Origin: Misgurnus anguillicaudatus
Taxonomy: Eukaryota > Chordata > Actinopteri > Cypriniformes > Cobitidae
Direction: 5' to 3'
Assembly (NCBI RefSeq): GCF_027580225.2
Contig: NC_073359.2
Location: forward strand, 9,042,001 to 9,106,000
Length of the DNA stretch: 64,000 bases
Notes under the pieces: model-generated
The model's input: only the letters and a program-made list of their open reading frames with translations
Database searches by the model: none
What the model was told of the DNA's origin: nothing
Translations under genes and position numbers: made by a program
In this document: piece after piece, positions 27,101 to 41,000 of the stretch
Layout: each line of letters starts with the position of its first letter
How positions within the stretch are numbered: position 1 is the stretch's first letter

Positions 27101-27872
27101 GTGTTTATCCTCTTTATCCTTAATTTAAAAGATGACTTTTTGCTTGGCCAAAGCTCTTGTGGATTTGAGCTGCACTAAAAGATCCACTTTCCAACATAGT
27201 GCCCCTGCATCAGCGCCTCCCACCTTTACAGAGTGTCGCCATAGTGACGGAGACGATGTGAACAGCAGGGTGAGGAAGGTGTCGGGCCGGGGTGTCTTTA
27301 TCACTTGCAGCGGCCACACGACAAAAGTTTCAGCTTTTGGCCTGATCGTACATGGATTTGCAACAAAGCTGTTAAAAGTTATTTGCTGGCTAAAGTAATA
27401 AAATCTTTAAAATATTGTAGTTTCTAGATATGGCTTGGGTTTATTATGCATATTTCATCTATACTTAAAAGCATTTCCTGTAAAGATGTTTCCATTTTAG
27501 GAACATCCTCTCAAACGGTGGAAGAACAGGAAATACCCAATCACCATTCGGACCCTGAGAGCCCGCATTAGTCATCCTAACAAATCACATTTAAATATGT
27601 ACAATGACTTAATAACATCTAAGTCTCCTTTTACGATCAAGCACCAATGCCAAGAAATAGGAAGTAGGTCAAGTGTGCATACTGCATACTTTGCTTATTT
27701 GTGAATTATGCAGACAACTGTCAATGTCTGCTGTTCCCTGGATTTGTGATTTCACATTCATATTTATGATAATCAAGCATTGCTGATGTCATCCGTATGT
27801 TGTGCACATTAACTGAGCTGTCGCCATGGTGACAATAGGAGGTCAGGAAAGACATCTGCTTTATAGATATAG

Positions 27873-27920
<48 letters not shown>

Positions 27921-30900
27921 AGCTAACGTGTATTTTACGGCATTATTTTGAGGAATAAAAAAATCTCTATGTTTTTGCTCATACCAGTGAGAGAAAAAAG
28001 TGGCAAGAAAAAGTATGAGCTATTAACACTAACCACACTGTAAAATGTTTTGCAAGTCAACATACAATATACAGTCATTCATGACTGTTGCAGGCAAAAA
28101 TCCTTGATCTTGCGGCATGATTCCTTAAAAAATGCGATGGAATATGCGGGATATTTATGCAATTTTATGCTATGAAATTGCGGGAACTCGCAAAAACGTT
28201 TTAAGCTTTTGCAGCATTTCAATGATGTTCACGTCACATAATCACGTCACTTCATAACGTTCCCATGGCAACAGGAGACATGGCTGCGCTTGTGTGAGGT
28301 AAATGCAACATTTTTCAACTTTCTGCTCTGATATATGTGATTTTTGCTACGAAAATGCGGGGATTATGAAATCTGCTAAGAAATCTGCAATTTATGCTGC
28401 GAAAGTGCGCCACATTTGAAAAAATGCGTTCCCCGCATAAACATGCGGACTTTGGCTGATTATGCGTTAAATCATGCATCGCATAATCGCGTTGTTCTGG
28501 AGGGACTGAATACACTATTGTACGTTTTGACCTGTGAAAAGTTGACAAAACTTATAAGTAGGGCTGCATCGCGATTAATCGTTTCCAGAATAAAAGTTTT
28601 TGTTTACGTCATATTTGTTTGTGTACTGTGTATAATTATTATGTATATATACACACACACACACACACGCACACACGCATGTATATACATTTGTACTGTA
28701 CATTTATATTATATTTAAATACTTAATATATAAATGAAGAGTTTCGTTGCAAAACGAGATAACCACCGTTTTTTAAATTGTTCAGAAATCTCGTTTTTTG
28801 GTTGTGCATTCCAATTAATTTCAATTCAACTGCAGTTTGTTTGTTTTGATTTAAACCTTCATAACTTAAAAAAAAGCTAAGTAGCAACATAAAACAAAAT
28901 AATAACATGATGATAACATAATAATAAACATGTTTTGACAAACATTTTAAAAAATGGATTTATCTCGTTTTGCAACGAAACTCTTCAAATATATATATTT
29001 TCTAAAACTTATACATGTGGGTGTATTTATATATACATAACTATTATACACAGTACACAAACATAATAAATAATGTAAACAAAGGGTATTACAATTAATC
29101 GTTATGAAGCCCTACTTATAAGAAAATAAAATAATAATAAAATTTTATTTTTTAAGTTAAAGTAGCATAAAAATATATATTGACTTGACAAAAATGCTGC
29201 ATATTTTTACAGTGCAAGACAACTGAGAGAAATCTTGAGGTGATCTTGGGGTCGGCCTATGAATGTCACAGTAAAAAATGTGCACTTAAATTGGTAACAC
29301 TTTACTTTTAAAAGTAACTTTGCAACTATTTATCAACTACCAATCTTTAGAGTATTAGTAAATGGTCTGCTTACTATGTATTAACACTTCATTGTGATGA
29401 TTCCCTCAACAGACATTCAAATGTCAATAAGTATCTTTGCAAGTGCATGTCAACTTATTCCACTAACCCTAATACCTTTACAGTCTACTAATACTCTAAT
29501 GACAGTTAGTTGACATATAGTTGCAAATGAATGAAAGTTAGTTGACATGTAGTTGCAAAGTTATTTATAGTTAGAATGTGGATCTTACATTTTTAAGTAT
29601 AATCAACTTGGATTTAAAAGTTATTTCAACTTTGATTTTTTTATCTTGACTAGTGATGAGTTGCTGAAGCTTATTAATAAAGTTGAAATAACTTAAGTTT
29701 ATTCAGTTTTATTTTATACAGCAACTCATAAAGTTAAAATGACTTGACAATACAAGTTAATTATACTTAAAAATGTAAGTGCAAAAAAAGTTTTTTTCAG
29801 TGCATGATTTAAATATGTGACAAATAACATGTGACAAAATGTATATCTTAATCATGCAAGTATAGCTCTTAACTATTTTTAAGTATAGCTCTTAACTAGT
29901 TTTTACACATCATCTACAATGCTGTAATCTGATTGGTCAGTTGCAACATTCCGAGGTCTGCTATTCCCGGATAACAACTGCTTGAGACTAATAACACAGC
30001 CTTATCCGGGTATGCAGTGTGACGTATAGGCACTAGAAAATGTACAAATAAGATAATAACATACCGGGATCAGCCTGTCGGGATTCATTCAGTGACAACA
30101 ACCGGCTGGCTGTACATTATTTTACCTACACAAAATAAGGTACTCACATTTGCTTTAATTGTAGTAAATCACCAAGCATTAGTTGCATGTAAGCCGATTG
30201 TAATCTGGCCAAGTGGGGCATGTTTCTGTAACAACATTGCTGTCATTCAATCAGATTTTAGGCTTAGCACTGGGGTTATGGGATTGAACGACTTCACTGA
30301 GCTATAATTTGCTCCCATTGTAGGAGTAGCTAATGGTTAAAGAGGACATATCATGAAAATCTGACTTTTTCCGTGTTTAAGTGCTATAATTGGGTCCCCA
30401 GTGCTTCTATCAACCTAGAAAATGTGATAAAGTTCAACCCAGTAACTTAGTTTTGGTAAACCATTCATGTGAAAAAATAGGTCATTGAAATTTGGCTCCC
30501 CTTGTGATGTCAGAAGAGGATCTTATTATAAAATCTCTTTATTATAAAAACAATTTATCCATTACAAATGGGACGATATGTAAAACAGCATTATTTCAAC
30601 CCTAACAGCTGATAAAGCTTCAATCCTGGCTTATTGTCAAGTTAGCCAGATCAAGAAAATCCCTTCATTTGGCTGATGTCCCATTGTCAACACCTCCACA
30701 GTAAACAGATCTACATCGCTCACTGCGTGTTTACTTGCTGCACACATGAGAGGCTTTTCTGAATATCGCACGTTCAAATCTCACTTCACATGTTATATCA
30801 CATGCACCCATCTGAATAACCGCCGAACACCTTGAAAATAATGCAAAATCATTATCGTGATGGGAAATTATTTCTAGCGGTGGCGTGACTGTGTGGGTGA

Positions 30901-31924
30901 GCGAGTGTGTATTTTTTGAGCGAGTCTATAATGCAGAATGAATGCGGGGTTGTGTGTGGGTGGCCGGCAGCTGCAGTGGCAAATATAATCCATTGGAGAA
31001 GATAATAAAGATATCAAGACAATTGTAAGGCTCTGTACGTTCTCCAAGACGTACCTGATGATATACTGGAGCCTGCAGATAAATCTTGTTTTTTTCTGAT
31101 TACTTCACACTTTGGCAGGTTTTTCCTATCATGCATCTAAAATAGAAGCCTTGCTGAATTATTGATGGTAAACCTGCAGCAAGTAATTTAGGTTTATATG
31201 AATCTTTTTAACGTGTCAGGAAGATTCTGCAGAACAGCAGGTGTCTCTCATCGCAACCGGAAAGGTGTTTCGTCACATCCAGAGATGACTCAAATATGTA
31301 TGAGGGATGCAAAGGAAACTCTAATTGTAGCATTTTCAGCAGGGAAACATAAAGTTACAGTAATAGAAATATTGGGCTATAAAAATATGGTAATAACATA
31401 TATATATATATATTAGGGATCGACCGATATGGATTTTTCAGTGCCGATGCCGATACCGATTTTTGTTTCATCAGCCTTAGCCGATGACCGATACAGGCTG
31501 CCGATTTTCTTGAGCCGATATTTGGAGCCGATACTGGTTTTGCTCACTCAATTTACATCATAAAAATTATGTAAAAAATGGCATGTTGTTAAAAAGAGAT
31601 GTTATTAGTTTGCACAGTTCTTACATTTATTGTAGTCTTGGACTAGTCTAATCCCTGTCCAGGAAACCGCCCCATAGAGATGGAAAAAAACCCCACTTTG
31701 TTCAGCTATGATCAGCTGTTAAGCCAAGCTTTCAATGTTGTCGTGAAAAGGTTGGTTGTTTTTAGTCACATGACCTGCAATCGCTTGCGGGTTCCAGCAC
31801 TCTGTCTGTAAATTATGCTGGAAAAATCGGCAAACACGGCAGCCATGTATCGGCCGATGCCGATACACACAAAACTCGCAAATATCGGCCCGATATATCG
31901 GCCGGCCGATATATCGGTCTATCA

Positions 31925-32021
<97 letters not shown>

Positions 32022-35000
32022 TATAAAGTATATAGGGATGCACCAATACATAATTTCTGTGCCGATATGGATATCAGATTACATCTACCAATACCAATAG
32101 ATACAGATAGTTTTGATTTTTACTCCTTGTTTCAGATAATGCCATGAAATCCTAGAGGTGCGGAGCATACAAACTACAATTTACTACAATATATATCGCT
32201 GCCTCTCTAATGCTGCATTTACACCAACCGCGGTAGAGGCGTGAAGCGCGAGTGATTTCAATGTTAAGTCAATGTAAAGGCGCGTTGACGCGCGTCAGGA
32301 GGTCCCGCGGTGCGGAGGAGGCATTCGGCGCGGCGCGGAAGACGCATAATTTCCGCCTCTGTGCTTTGTCGAATGTGCTTTTTGTGCATTTTGCGTTTTT
32401 TGTGCATTTTTGTGCATTTTGCGGTTCACGCGAATTTGCGGCTGAACTTTAAACTTTGGCAGAATTTCGCGCCGCGTTAACCAATCATGAGCCTGCTTGC
32501 TGCTGTGGTGGCAGCCCCGCCCGGAGTCACTCATTCAACCAATGCTTGATATTGTCCAGAAGCAGTCACCCGGAGCTATATGACACAAGTTCTTATTTCT
32601 ATAGAGGAGACAGGAATAAAAAGGACCTCGGTAGAAAGAGTGTCAGTGAGGACATCGGGTTACCTGGTAAGCTGTAATACACATTTAACTTTTGAGTCAC
32701 ATGACGTTTATCGACCCGCGCTGTTTATTTTCCCCAATAGTAAGGTTATCACATACAAACCGGTAACTCTCTCAATAAATGCACAATCAACATCAGTCAT
32801 CTTGCAAACAGGCAACTGCATAGCACTTGCCCCTCCCACAAGAAGCGGAGTTTGACGCGCGTCAAATGCTTGCTTTTTCCGCGCGTCTACTCCGCTCCAC
32901 AAGCGCGAATGCATTCAAAATGTTGAAGCGCCAAACTAGGCGCGGTAGACGCGATTTTGACACCCAAAACGCGGTTGGTGTAAACCCAGCATAATGCAGG
33001 GTTCATGCCAGACGTGATAGAGGCGGCAAGCGCGAGTGAATTACATGTTAAGTCAATACAAAGACACGATTAGGCATCCTGCGGTGCGGTACACACGGTA
33101 AGCATGGCGCAAATGCCGCATTCCGCGCGAATTGAGCGTTGCCGCGGGAAACGCTCGAGTTGAAAAATCTGAACTTCGGCAGATTTTCGCGTCGCGTTAA
33201 CCAATCAGGACCTTACTGTAGTAGTGATGTGATTACAGTAAGCGAACGGTGTCTCAGCGGAGTCGCAGAAGCTCCTCCCATGACGCGAATTTCTGCGTTA
33301 ATGTCTCGAATGACTAGAATTTCACGGGCAGCTTTCACGCGCGATTGAACTCAAACGTTCAAGCGCCCAACTACGCGCGAATAGTGCGTTTTTGCCGCCT
33401 CTACCGTGGTTGGTGGGAATGCACCATAATACATATGTGACCCTGGACCACACAAAACCAGTCATAAGGGTAAATTTCTTTATTTATTCATCATCCGAAA
33501 GCTAAATAAATAAGCTTAGCTTTCCATCGATGTTTGTTAGGAGAGTGGTTCCAAAACTTTTTCAGCGTGCGGCCCCCCATTGTGTACGGTGCATTCCTTC
33601 GCGGCCCCCCAAAGAAAATTTGTGACAAAAAACTGTTCTAAAACTCAACATTTTAATAAAAGAAACATTAAATTATACAAAAAAGTAGTGCTTTTGATTA
33701 GTAGCCCATATTTTTTTAGGTTTAACTACACAGAATTCATGATAAATTAATGTATTTCATAAAATGTCATAAAACTGGGGCCCCCCTGGCACCATCTTGC
33801 GGCCCCCCTGGGGGCCCCGGCCCCCAGTTTGAAAACCACTGTGTTAGGATATGACATTATTTGGCCAAGATACAACTGGAATTGAGGGTGCAAAAAATTA
33901 TAATTATATTACATACATAATATAATAATTTATACATGCAATGTATTTTTGGCTTGGAGTGGCCACCATTCCATTCAAATAAAGACAATCTAATCACTAT
34001 ATACCCACATTTCAGATTCACTTACATCACACTAAAATGTAAATAAAGTAAATAAACAAAAAATTACTAGAATTACTAGATAATTAGGCTCAAAAATCAA
34101 ATAGTCACTTTGTGTGACAACTTCTTAGTCAACTTTGTGTTCACATGTGAGATTGCTCTAATCTGACGTTAGCACAATAGTCTTATTTTTTGCTTAAAAA
34201 GTAAAAGATTTGCACTTTAAATTTTATGCAATACAACTTTGTTAGGTATGAATGTTAAAAATTATTATTTTCCCCAAGATAGAGTAGACAATAATGTGTC
34301 TTTTGATACTTTAGCTGATGTGCTATGTTGAGCATACATGTAGCACACATGTCACTTTGGGGCAAGTTGTCTCAATGACTTTGGGGCAAGTCGTCACATG
34401 CTTTTCACACTGGAAATAGTTAACCCCGGGTTATTCTAAACCCAGAGTTAACGGAATCCTGGGTTATCTGTTTCACGTTTTATACTTTTTGTACTTAAGA
34501 GATAACCCTGGGTATTCATAATCTGATGTCTTACACTGTTTAGGGTGACCATACGTGACGTTCTTCCCGGACGCGTCCTGTCCAGGATTTCGGTGGGTCT
34601 TGCGGAGGTCGTAAACCCCAGCTCCTACACCTGTCTGTATTATCAAGCAACCCTGAACACCTTCATTAGCTGCTTCAGCTGTGTTTAATTGGGGTCATAA
34701 CATTCTAACCCTGCTTTGTTTCACACTGCGTGCATTTGTCACTGCAATGCAGGGCTAGCAGGGTTTCATAACCATGGGTTAATTTCAGGGATAAATTCGC
34801 TTTTCACTACTAAAGTATTTTTACTTTCTAACTAAAAGTAAATTTTCAAGTTTTCGTATTTTATCAGTGTTTTTCTTTGGAAAACATACATTCCAAAGCA
34901 TATTATCATAATTTTTACTCAACTACATTTCATAATTTCAAGTTTTTGGTTTATACAGTATTTAATATTTGAGTACATTAAACATCTAGTATTTTTGTAC

Positions 35001-38000
35001 TTTTACTTAAGTTAAAAGTACTTTTTTACTTTTACTCAAGAAAAGTAAAAGTACACAATTTTTATGTAATTAGGTATTAAATAAATGTTAATATGCAAAA
35101 TAAAAGGAATACACGGTATGATTCTATGTCTTAGAATAAAGTGAATTTTTTTTTAGTAAAGTAAAGTAAAAAACACAAGACAAACACTCTGATAAAGCAC
35201 AAATGCTTGGATAATGTACTTAAAGGAACAGTCTACTCATTTTCAATATTGGAATATGTTGTTGCCTTGGCTGGGAATTGTTGATGCATCCCTCTGTCGT
35301 CTGTGTGCGTGCGCGTGGGCGCTGGAGCGCGCTGCGACGCTTCGATAGCATTTAGCTTAGCCCCATTCATTCAATGGCACCACCCAGAGACAAAGCCAAA
35401 AGTGACCAAACACATCAACGTTTTTCCTATTTAAGACGAGTAGTTATACGAGCAAGTTTGGTGGTACAAAATAAAACGTAGCGCTTTTCTAAGCGGATTT
35501 AAAAGAGGAACTATATTTTATGGCGTAATAGCACTTTTGGGAGTACTTCGACTTGCCTGAAAAGTCCGCTCCCCTTCTCACTCTGATAATGGGAGAGGGA
35601 GGGTGTTACTGCGCCGAGTCGAAGTACTCCCAAAAGTGCTATTACGCCATAAAATATAGTTCCTCTTTTAAATCCGCTTAGAAAAGCGCTACGTTTGATT
35701 TTGTACCACCAAACTTGCTTGATGTGTTTGGTCACTTCTAACTTTATCTCTAAATGGTACCATTGAATGAATGGGGCTAAGCTAAATGCTATCGAAGCGT
35801 CGCAGCGCGCTCCAGCGCTTACGTGCACGCACACAGATGATAGAGGGATGTATCAACAATTCTTAGTTAAGGTAATAACATATTTTAATATTGAAAATGA
35901 GTAGACTATTCCTTTAAAATACTCAAGTAGTGTCCGCCTCTGCAAACCACGCGAACACAATGCGCAAGGAGATTACATACAAAGTCAATGTAAAAACGCG
36001 AAAAGAAGCAAACTCACGAGGGACGATGCAAATGACGCGAATTGGCGTGAAAATACACACTATTCGCCTCAAACACATCTTCGTGCAAGTTAATATATAT
36101 TCAAATCGAGCAAAAAATAAGCATGACACAAAGTTAAATCCCGCAAGTAATTTAGAGCGAGGAATGTGATGCTTCGCGTTTGGTGTGTACGCGGCATTAG
36201 ACAGACACATCTTGCAGTCAGGCAGCATACTGTAGTAGCAGAACGGCACAAAGACAGACGGCTGGTTGATGCTAACAAGGATTTGTGAACTACGAATTCA
36301 AGATGCATAAACATTCATTGGTTCCTGGAGATTAAGTGGGGTCATTGTCAGCAGATCCGTCTGACAGCTACACCTGGATTTTCATATTGCGGTTTGCTAC
36401 GTAGAACTGCTTCATACGTTTAGTTAAAATTTTATTTGAATTAGCTAAACTGCATATACTGTCTGCCTATGGATGCTCAGTTCTAAAAGCACATTTTGAA
36501 CCAATCACATAAATGTCATGTGACGAATTTAATATTGCGATCAAAATATTGTCGGCTGTAAAAACAGTGGCTAACTCAAATGTTCAATTATGCATTTGGC
36601 AGATGCTTCAATCCAAAGTGAATTGACAAAATATTTAAGTTCAACCTATGACCTTTGTTCTGCTTACACATTGCCCTACCATTTGAGCAACAAATTTTAG
36701 TGATTTTAACCAACCAACCTAAACCACCTGGTCTTCAAGCTGTAACTGTAACTCACCAACTTTAACAGCAAAGAAAATAGCTTCCTGCAGTGTAAGACAC
36801 AATCATTTAATGCAATACAATACTTAATTATTCAATGGGGAGCAAAGCACAGAGCAATAATCATTATTGGCACCACTGAAAATTGTTATTCTCACAGCAA
36901 AGACATTATTTGCAATGAGATGTGCTTGGCTGAGGCAGTAAGAGACACAGCAAACAGCACCACGATAATTAAGAATCAAAAGGAAACCATTCATACAACA
37001 ACGGCACTCTTTAGATCTTAACAACAGATATTAAAGGAATAGTAGTACACTAGGTCTTAAACACTTTACGCAAAATCTGATATCTGCCGTGTTATTCTGT
37101 CATCTTTTCTCCCTCTTTTCCAAACCGCGACAAACGCCAGTCCTCCTTTTCTGCATAATGCAATAAATCTGCTCAACCAATCACAGCGCACCATTCCACG
37201 CACTGTAAACAATAATGGCGGCACGTTGACTACACACAGAATCCTAGTTTTCCTCATCTAGTTTGTACTTCGTGATCAACAAGCAAACAAAAACAAAATA
37301 ATACTTTGATGGCATTGCTAAACCGGTGGTGGTTTTTTGTGGCCATCTTAGTTTTGAAATTCTAGTCATCGAGACATTCAAGCGGGAAATTAGCCTCATG
37401 GGAGGGGCTTCTGCGACTCTGCTCGCATCCTGTAATCACGTCACTACTAGAGCAAGCTCCTGATTGGTTAACGCGGCACGTTTTCCGCCAAATTTCACAT
37501 TTTTCAACTTGCGCGTTTGCCGCAGCAACGCTCAATTCGCGTAAACTAGCTGCGCGAATGAGGCAGAATCGCGTTTACCGCGCTAAATGCCTCATTCGCA
37601 CCATGAGACCTCCAAACGTGCGTCAATGCATCTTCACATTGACTTTACATTGAAATCACTCGCGCTTGACGCCTCTACCACGGCTGGTGTAAACGCAGCA
37701 TTATGAAAAACTTTCCATTATTTTACGGCGCAAGGATGACAGCAGCATTAACAGTGTTGTTAATATGACAAAGTAAGTGTTTTGTAATTTTTTTTTTTTT
37801 TTATCAGTGTATACCATAGTCAACTAAATTAATATAACATGGCGAAGATGAATGCACATTTATATATTGATTCAATAGATTTATAGCATTTTGAAAAAAA
37901 ACTTTATTACTTTATTGCATGTTGCGGAACAAATCATCTGTTTTTATAAAAAATATTTGAAAATCAAATTATGGATTAGAATTTTTAATGTTATAACCTA

Positions 38001-41000
38001 AAGATGCTCTGTGAAAGTTTGTAACAGAAAATGGTGGTTTTCATCTTGTCACTTTCTTGGTATAGAAAACACATTTTTATTAAAACTCTTCAAATACAAA
38101 AGACTTATTGATTTTAAAAAACACATACAGTAGATCCATCTGCCCAATCACTATCTTCATCTTGAGCTTTGCCATCCCAAGATTCAATACATAAATCCAT
38201 ATTAAAATATTTTCAATATCACAATATGTCACCCAGTCCTAGGCAGGACCGATTTGATTAGACAATAAAAGTGGATATTGATATACGTACTTGGTTAATA
38301 TTTCTCCACCCTGTTGGCCTTAGTAATGTCATCAAAAACAATTTCATTTACTTTTATTTCAGACTTCACTCACCATCTGTATGGGTTTCTTCTGCAGGTC
38401 TCTCTCTGTAACCAGTCTCTCCTGATCCGTGACGTACAGGCCTTTCTGAGCCAGAGCCTGTATGACGGCATCATGGCCCAGCAGAGGTTTGGCAGCGTCG
38501 CTCTTCAGGATCAGACTTCCTGCTCGGCAGTACAGCTCGGCTGACAGCAGCAGGCCGGCAACGGGAGGCTTCAGATGCTCCTGTTCATACTGGTCTTTAT
38601 AGAAGGGCTCTCTAAGCTCTTCAGGAACAATGTCTGCAAGACCAACAAAAAAAGGCTCGATCCGTTAACACGTACATTAATATGGTTCAGAGATGTGCAT
38701 TGTGCAACATACTGAGACATTCTTGAAATGATATTAGTGATCCTTGGTGTGTATTCATCCTGTATGCATCACTCTTGCTTTGGCAAACAAGCTTTGTTTT
38801 ATCAGGAACATTTTCTTTTCACTTATAGACCCCGTGAACGGGAAGTCGCAATCGACTTTATTTCCGTGTTGTGACGTATTTCCGAGGAAAGTAGGGGGCG
38901 GAGTTAACAGATGCTCCACCCAAGCCGTCTAGCTGACGTCATTAGAGAATGATCGACAGAAGATTTTGATTAAAGTTATGTGGCGCATTAATTTTTTAAG
39001 GATGTAAAATAAATCTTTGGGGTTCTCAAGAGTACGTATGTGAAGTTTTAGCTTAAAATACAATATAGATTATTTATATAGCATTTTAAAATTTCCACTT
39101 TGTAGGTGTGAGCAAAAATGTGCCATTTTTGGGTGTGTCCTTTAAAACGCAAATGATCTGATCCCTGCACTAAATTGCAGTGTCGTGGTTGGATAGTGCG
39201 GATTAAGGGGCGGTATTATCCCCTTCTGACATCACAAGGGGAGGCAAATTTCAATTTAATGCTTGCAGAGAATGGTTTACCAAAACTAAGTTTCTGCGTT
39301 GATCTTTTTCACATTTTCTAGGTTGATAGAAGCACTGGGGATGCAATTATAGCACTTAAACATGGAAAAAGTGAGATTTTCATGATATGTCCCCTTTAAA
39401 AAATAATTACTTTAATCATAACACATATAAATTGTTTATAATAAACACTGCAGTATTACATTAAAAATAAGAAGACAGTATTGATTTTATTGGGAATTTA
39501 AAGGTCTATTTGGACGACTGTACAGCTTACACTGCAAAAAATGAGTTTCACGATAAAATTTTCTTAGCATTTTTGTCTTGTTTTCAGTAAAAATATCCAA
39601 AAACTCCCAAATTAAGATGCCCCCCATCGATGAGCAAAACGACCCAAGAAAATAATTAGCGCTGCCCCACGATTAGTCACGACTAATCGTTTGCAGAATA
39701 AAAGTTTTTGTTTACATAATATATGTGTGTGTACTGTGTATAATAATTATGTATAAATAAATACAAACACATGCATGTATAATTTAAAGAAAAACATATA
39801 TTTATATAATAAATATTTATATTTATATATAATTTAAATTATATATAAATATAAAACTTTATATACACATGCAAATATTTCTTAAATATATACATGCATG
39901 GGTGTGTTTGATTACATAATTGCTATACACAGTACACCAACATATATTATGTAAACAAAAACTTTTATTCTGCAAATGATTAGTCGCGACTAATCGTGAG
40001 GCAGCACTAAAAATAATTCTAGTTTTAAGACCAAAAATATCAAATTTAAGTGATTTTGTGCAAATAAATCTGCCAATGGGGTAAGCAAAATTTTCTTGAA
40101 TTTTTCTTGAATTTAGTGTTTAAGAAAAATGTTCAAGATTTTTTTGCTTACCCCATTGGCAGATTTTTTTGCTTATTTTCTTGGGTTGTTTCGCTCATCA
40201 AAAAAAGCATCTTAATTTTAGAATTTTTAGATATTTTTATTTTTACTGAAAACAAGACAAAAATACTAAGATTTTTTTTCTTGAAAATAATTTTTTTGCA
40301 GTGTATATAAAAGTATAATTATTACATATTGTTTTATGAAGAACATCTTTTCACTAAAAGGTTTATTTCGTTTTTATTTCAGAACTTATATAGGTGCTTA
40401 ACAAAAAGACAAGCTACACATTCCTGTTTTTAAATCCTCCGCACCCCGTTGCTTTCTGCACATATTTGGACACCATCCTGCTGTTATATCACAGCAGACA
40501 GCTGAGCTGAGCAGCAATTTTTCTGAATTTTAAGGATCAAAGCATTTTCTTTATCTTTGAAAGTGCTAAATATAAAACCCGGTGTTTTCCGATCCTCCAT
40601 GCAGGCCTAATGTACACTCTCACTGGAGAAGAAGGCCAAAGAAAAGCCCATAAAGCAAATGACATCCACAATATCAAAAACATTAACATGAGTGACTTCC
40701 AAGTGAACACTCCGGGAACAAACGGGTTCACGGATATGCTGAATGAGGTCACAGTATCCATGGAGAACTGAGACGCTTAGCTATTTATGGAGATGGTGAG
40801 AACATATTATTACTCGCACATGAGTTTCAATTTTCCACATCAAATCTGACCGTGTTTCAGATTTGGACCATTTTTACATTCATCAACGATTGAGATGACA
40901 CACAAATGAAGAATGACCCTGAATACCTGCTTTCTAACTTTGGTGAATGGGTTTAAAACTGGCCTGTATCTTAAGATAATGGTGGTATACTACAGAAGGG

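Noticed and set aside
31719..32051. Minus-strand frames of repeated Ile-Tyr
   Set aside because: Translation of the (TA)n microsatellite plus a hAT-like end.
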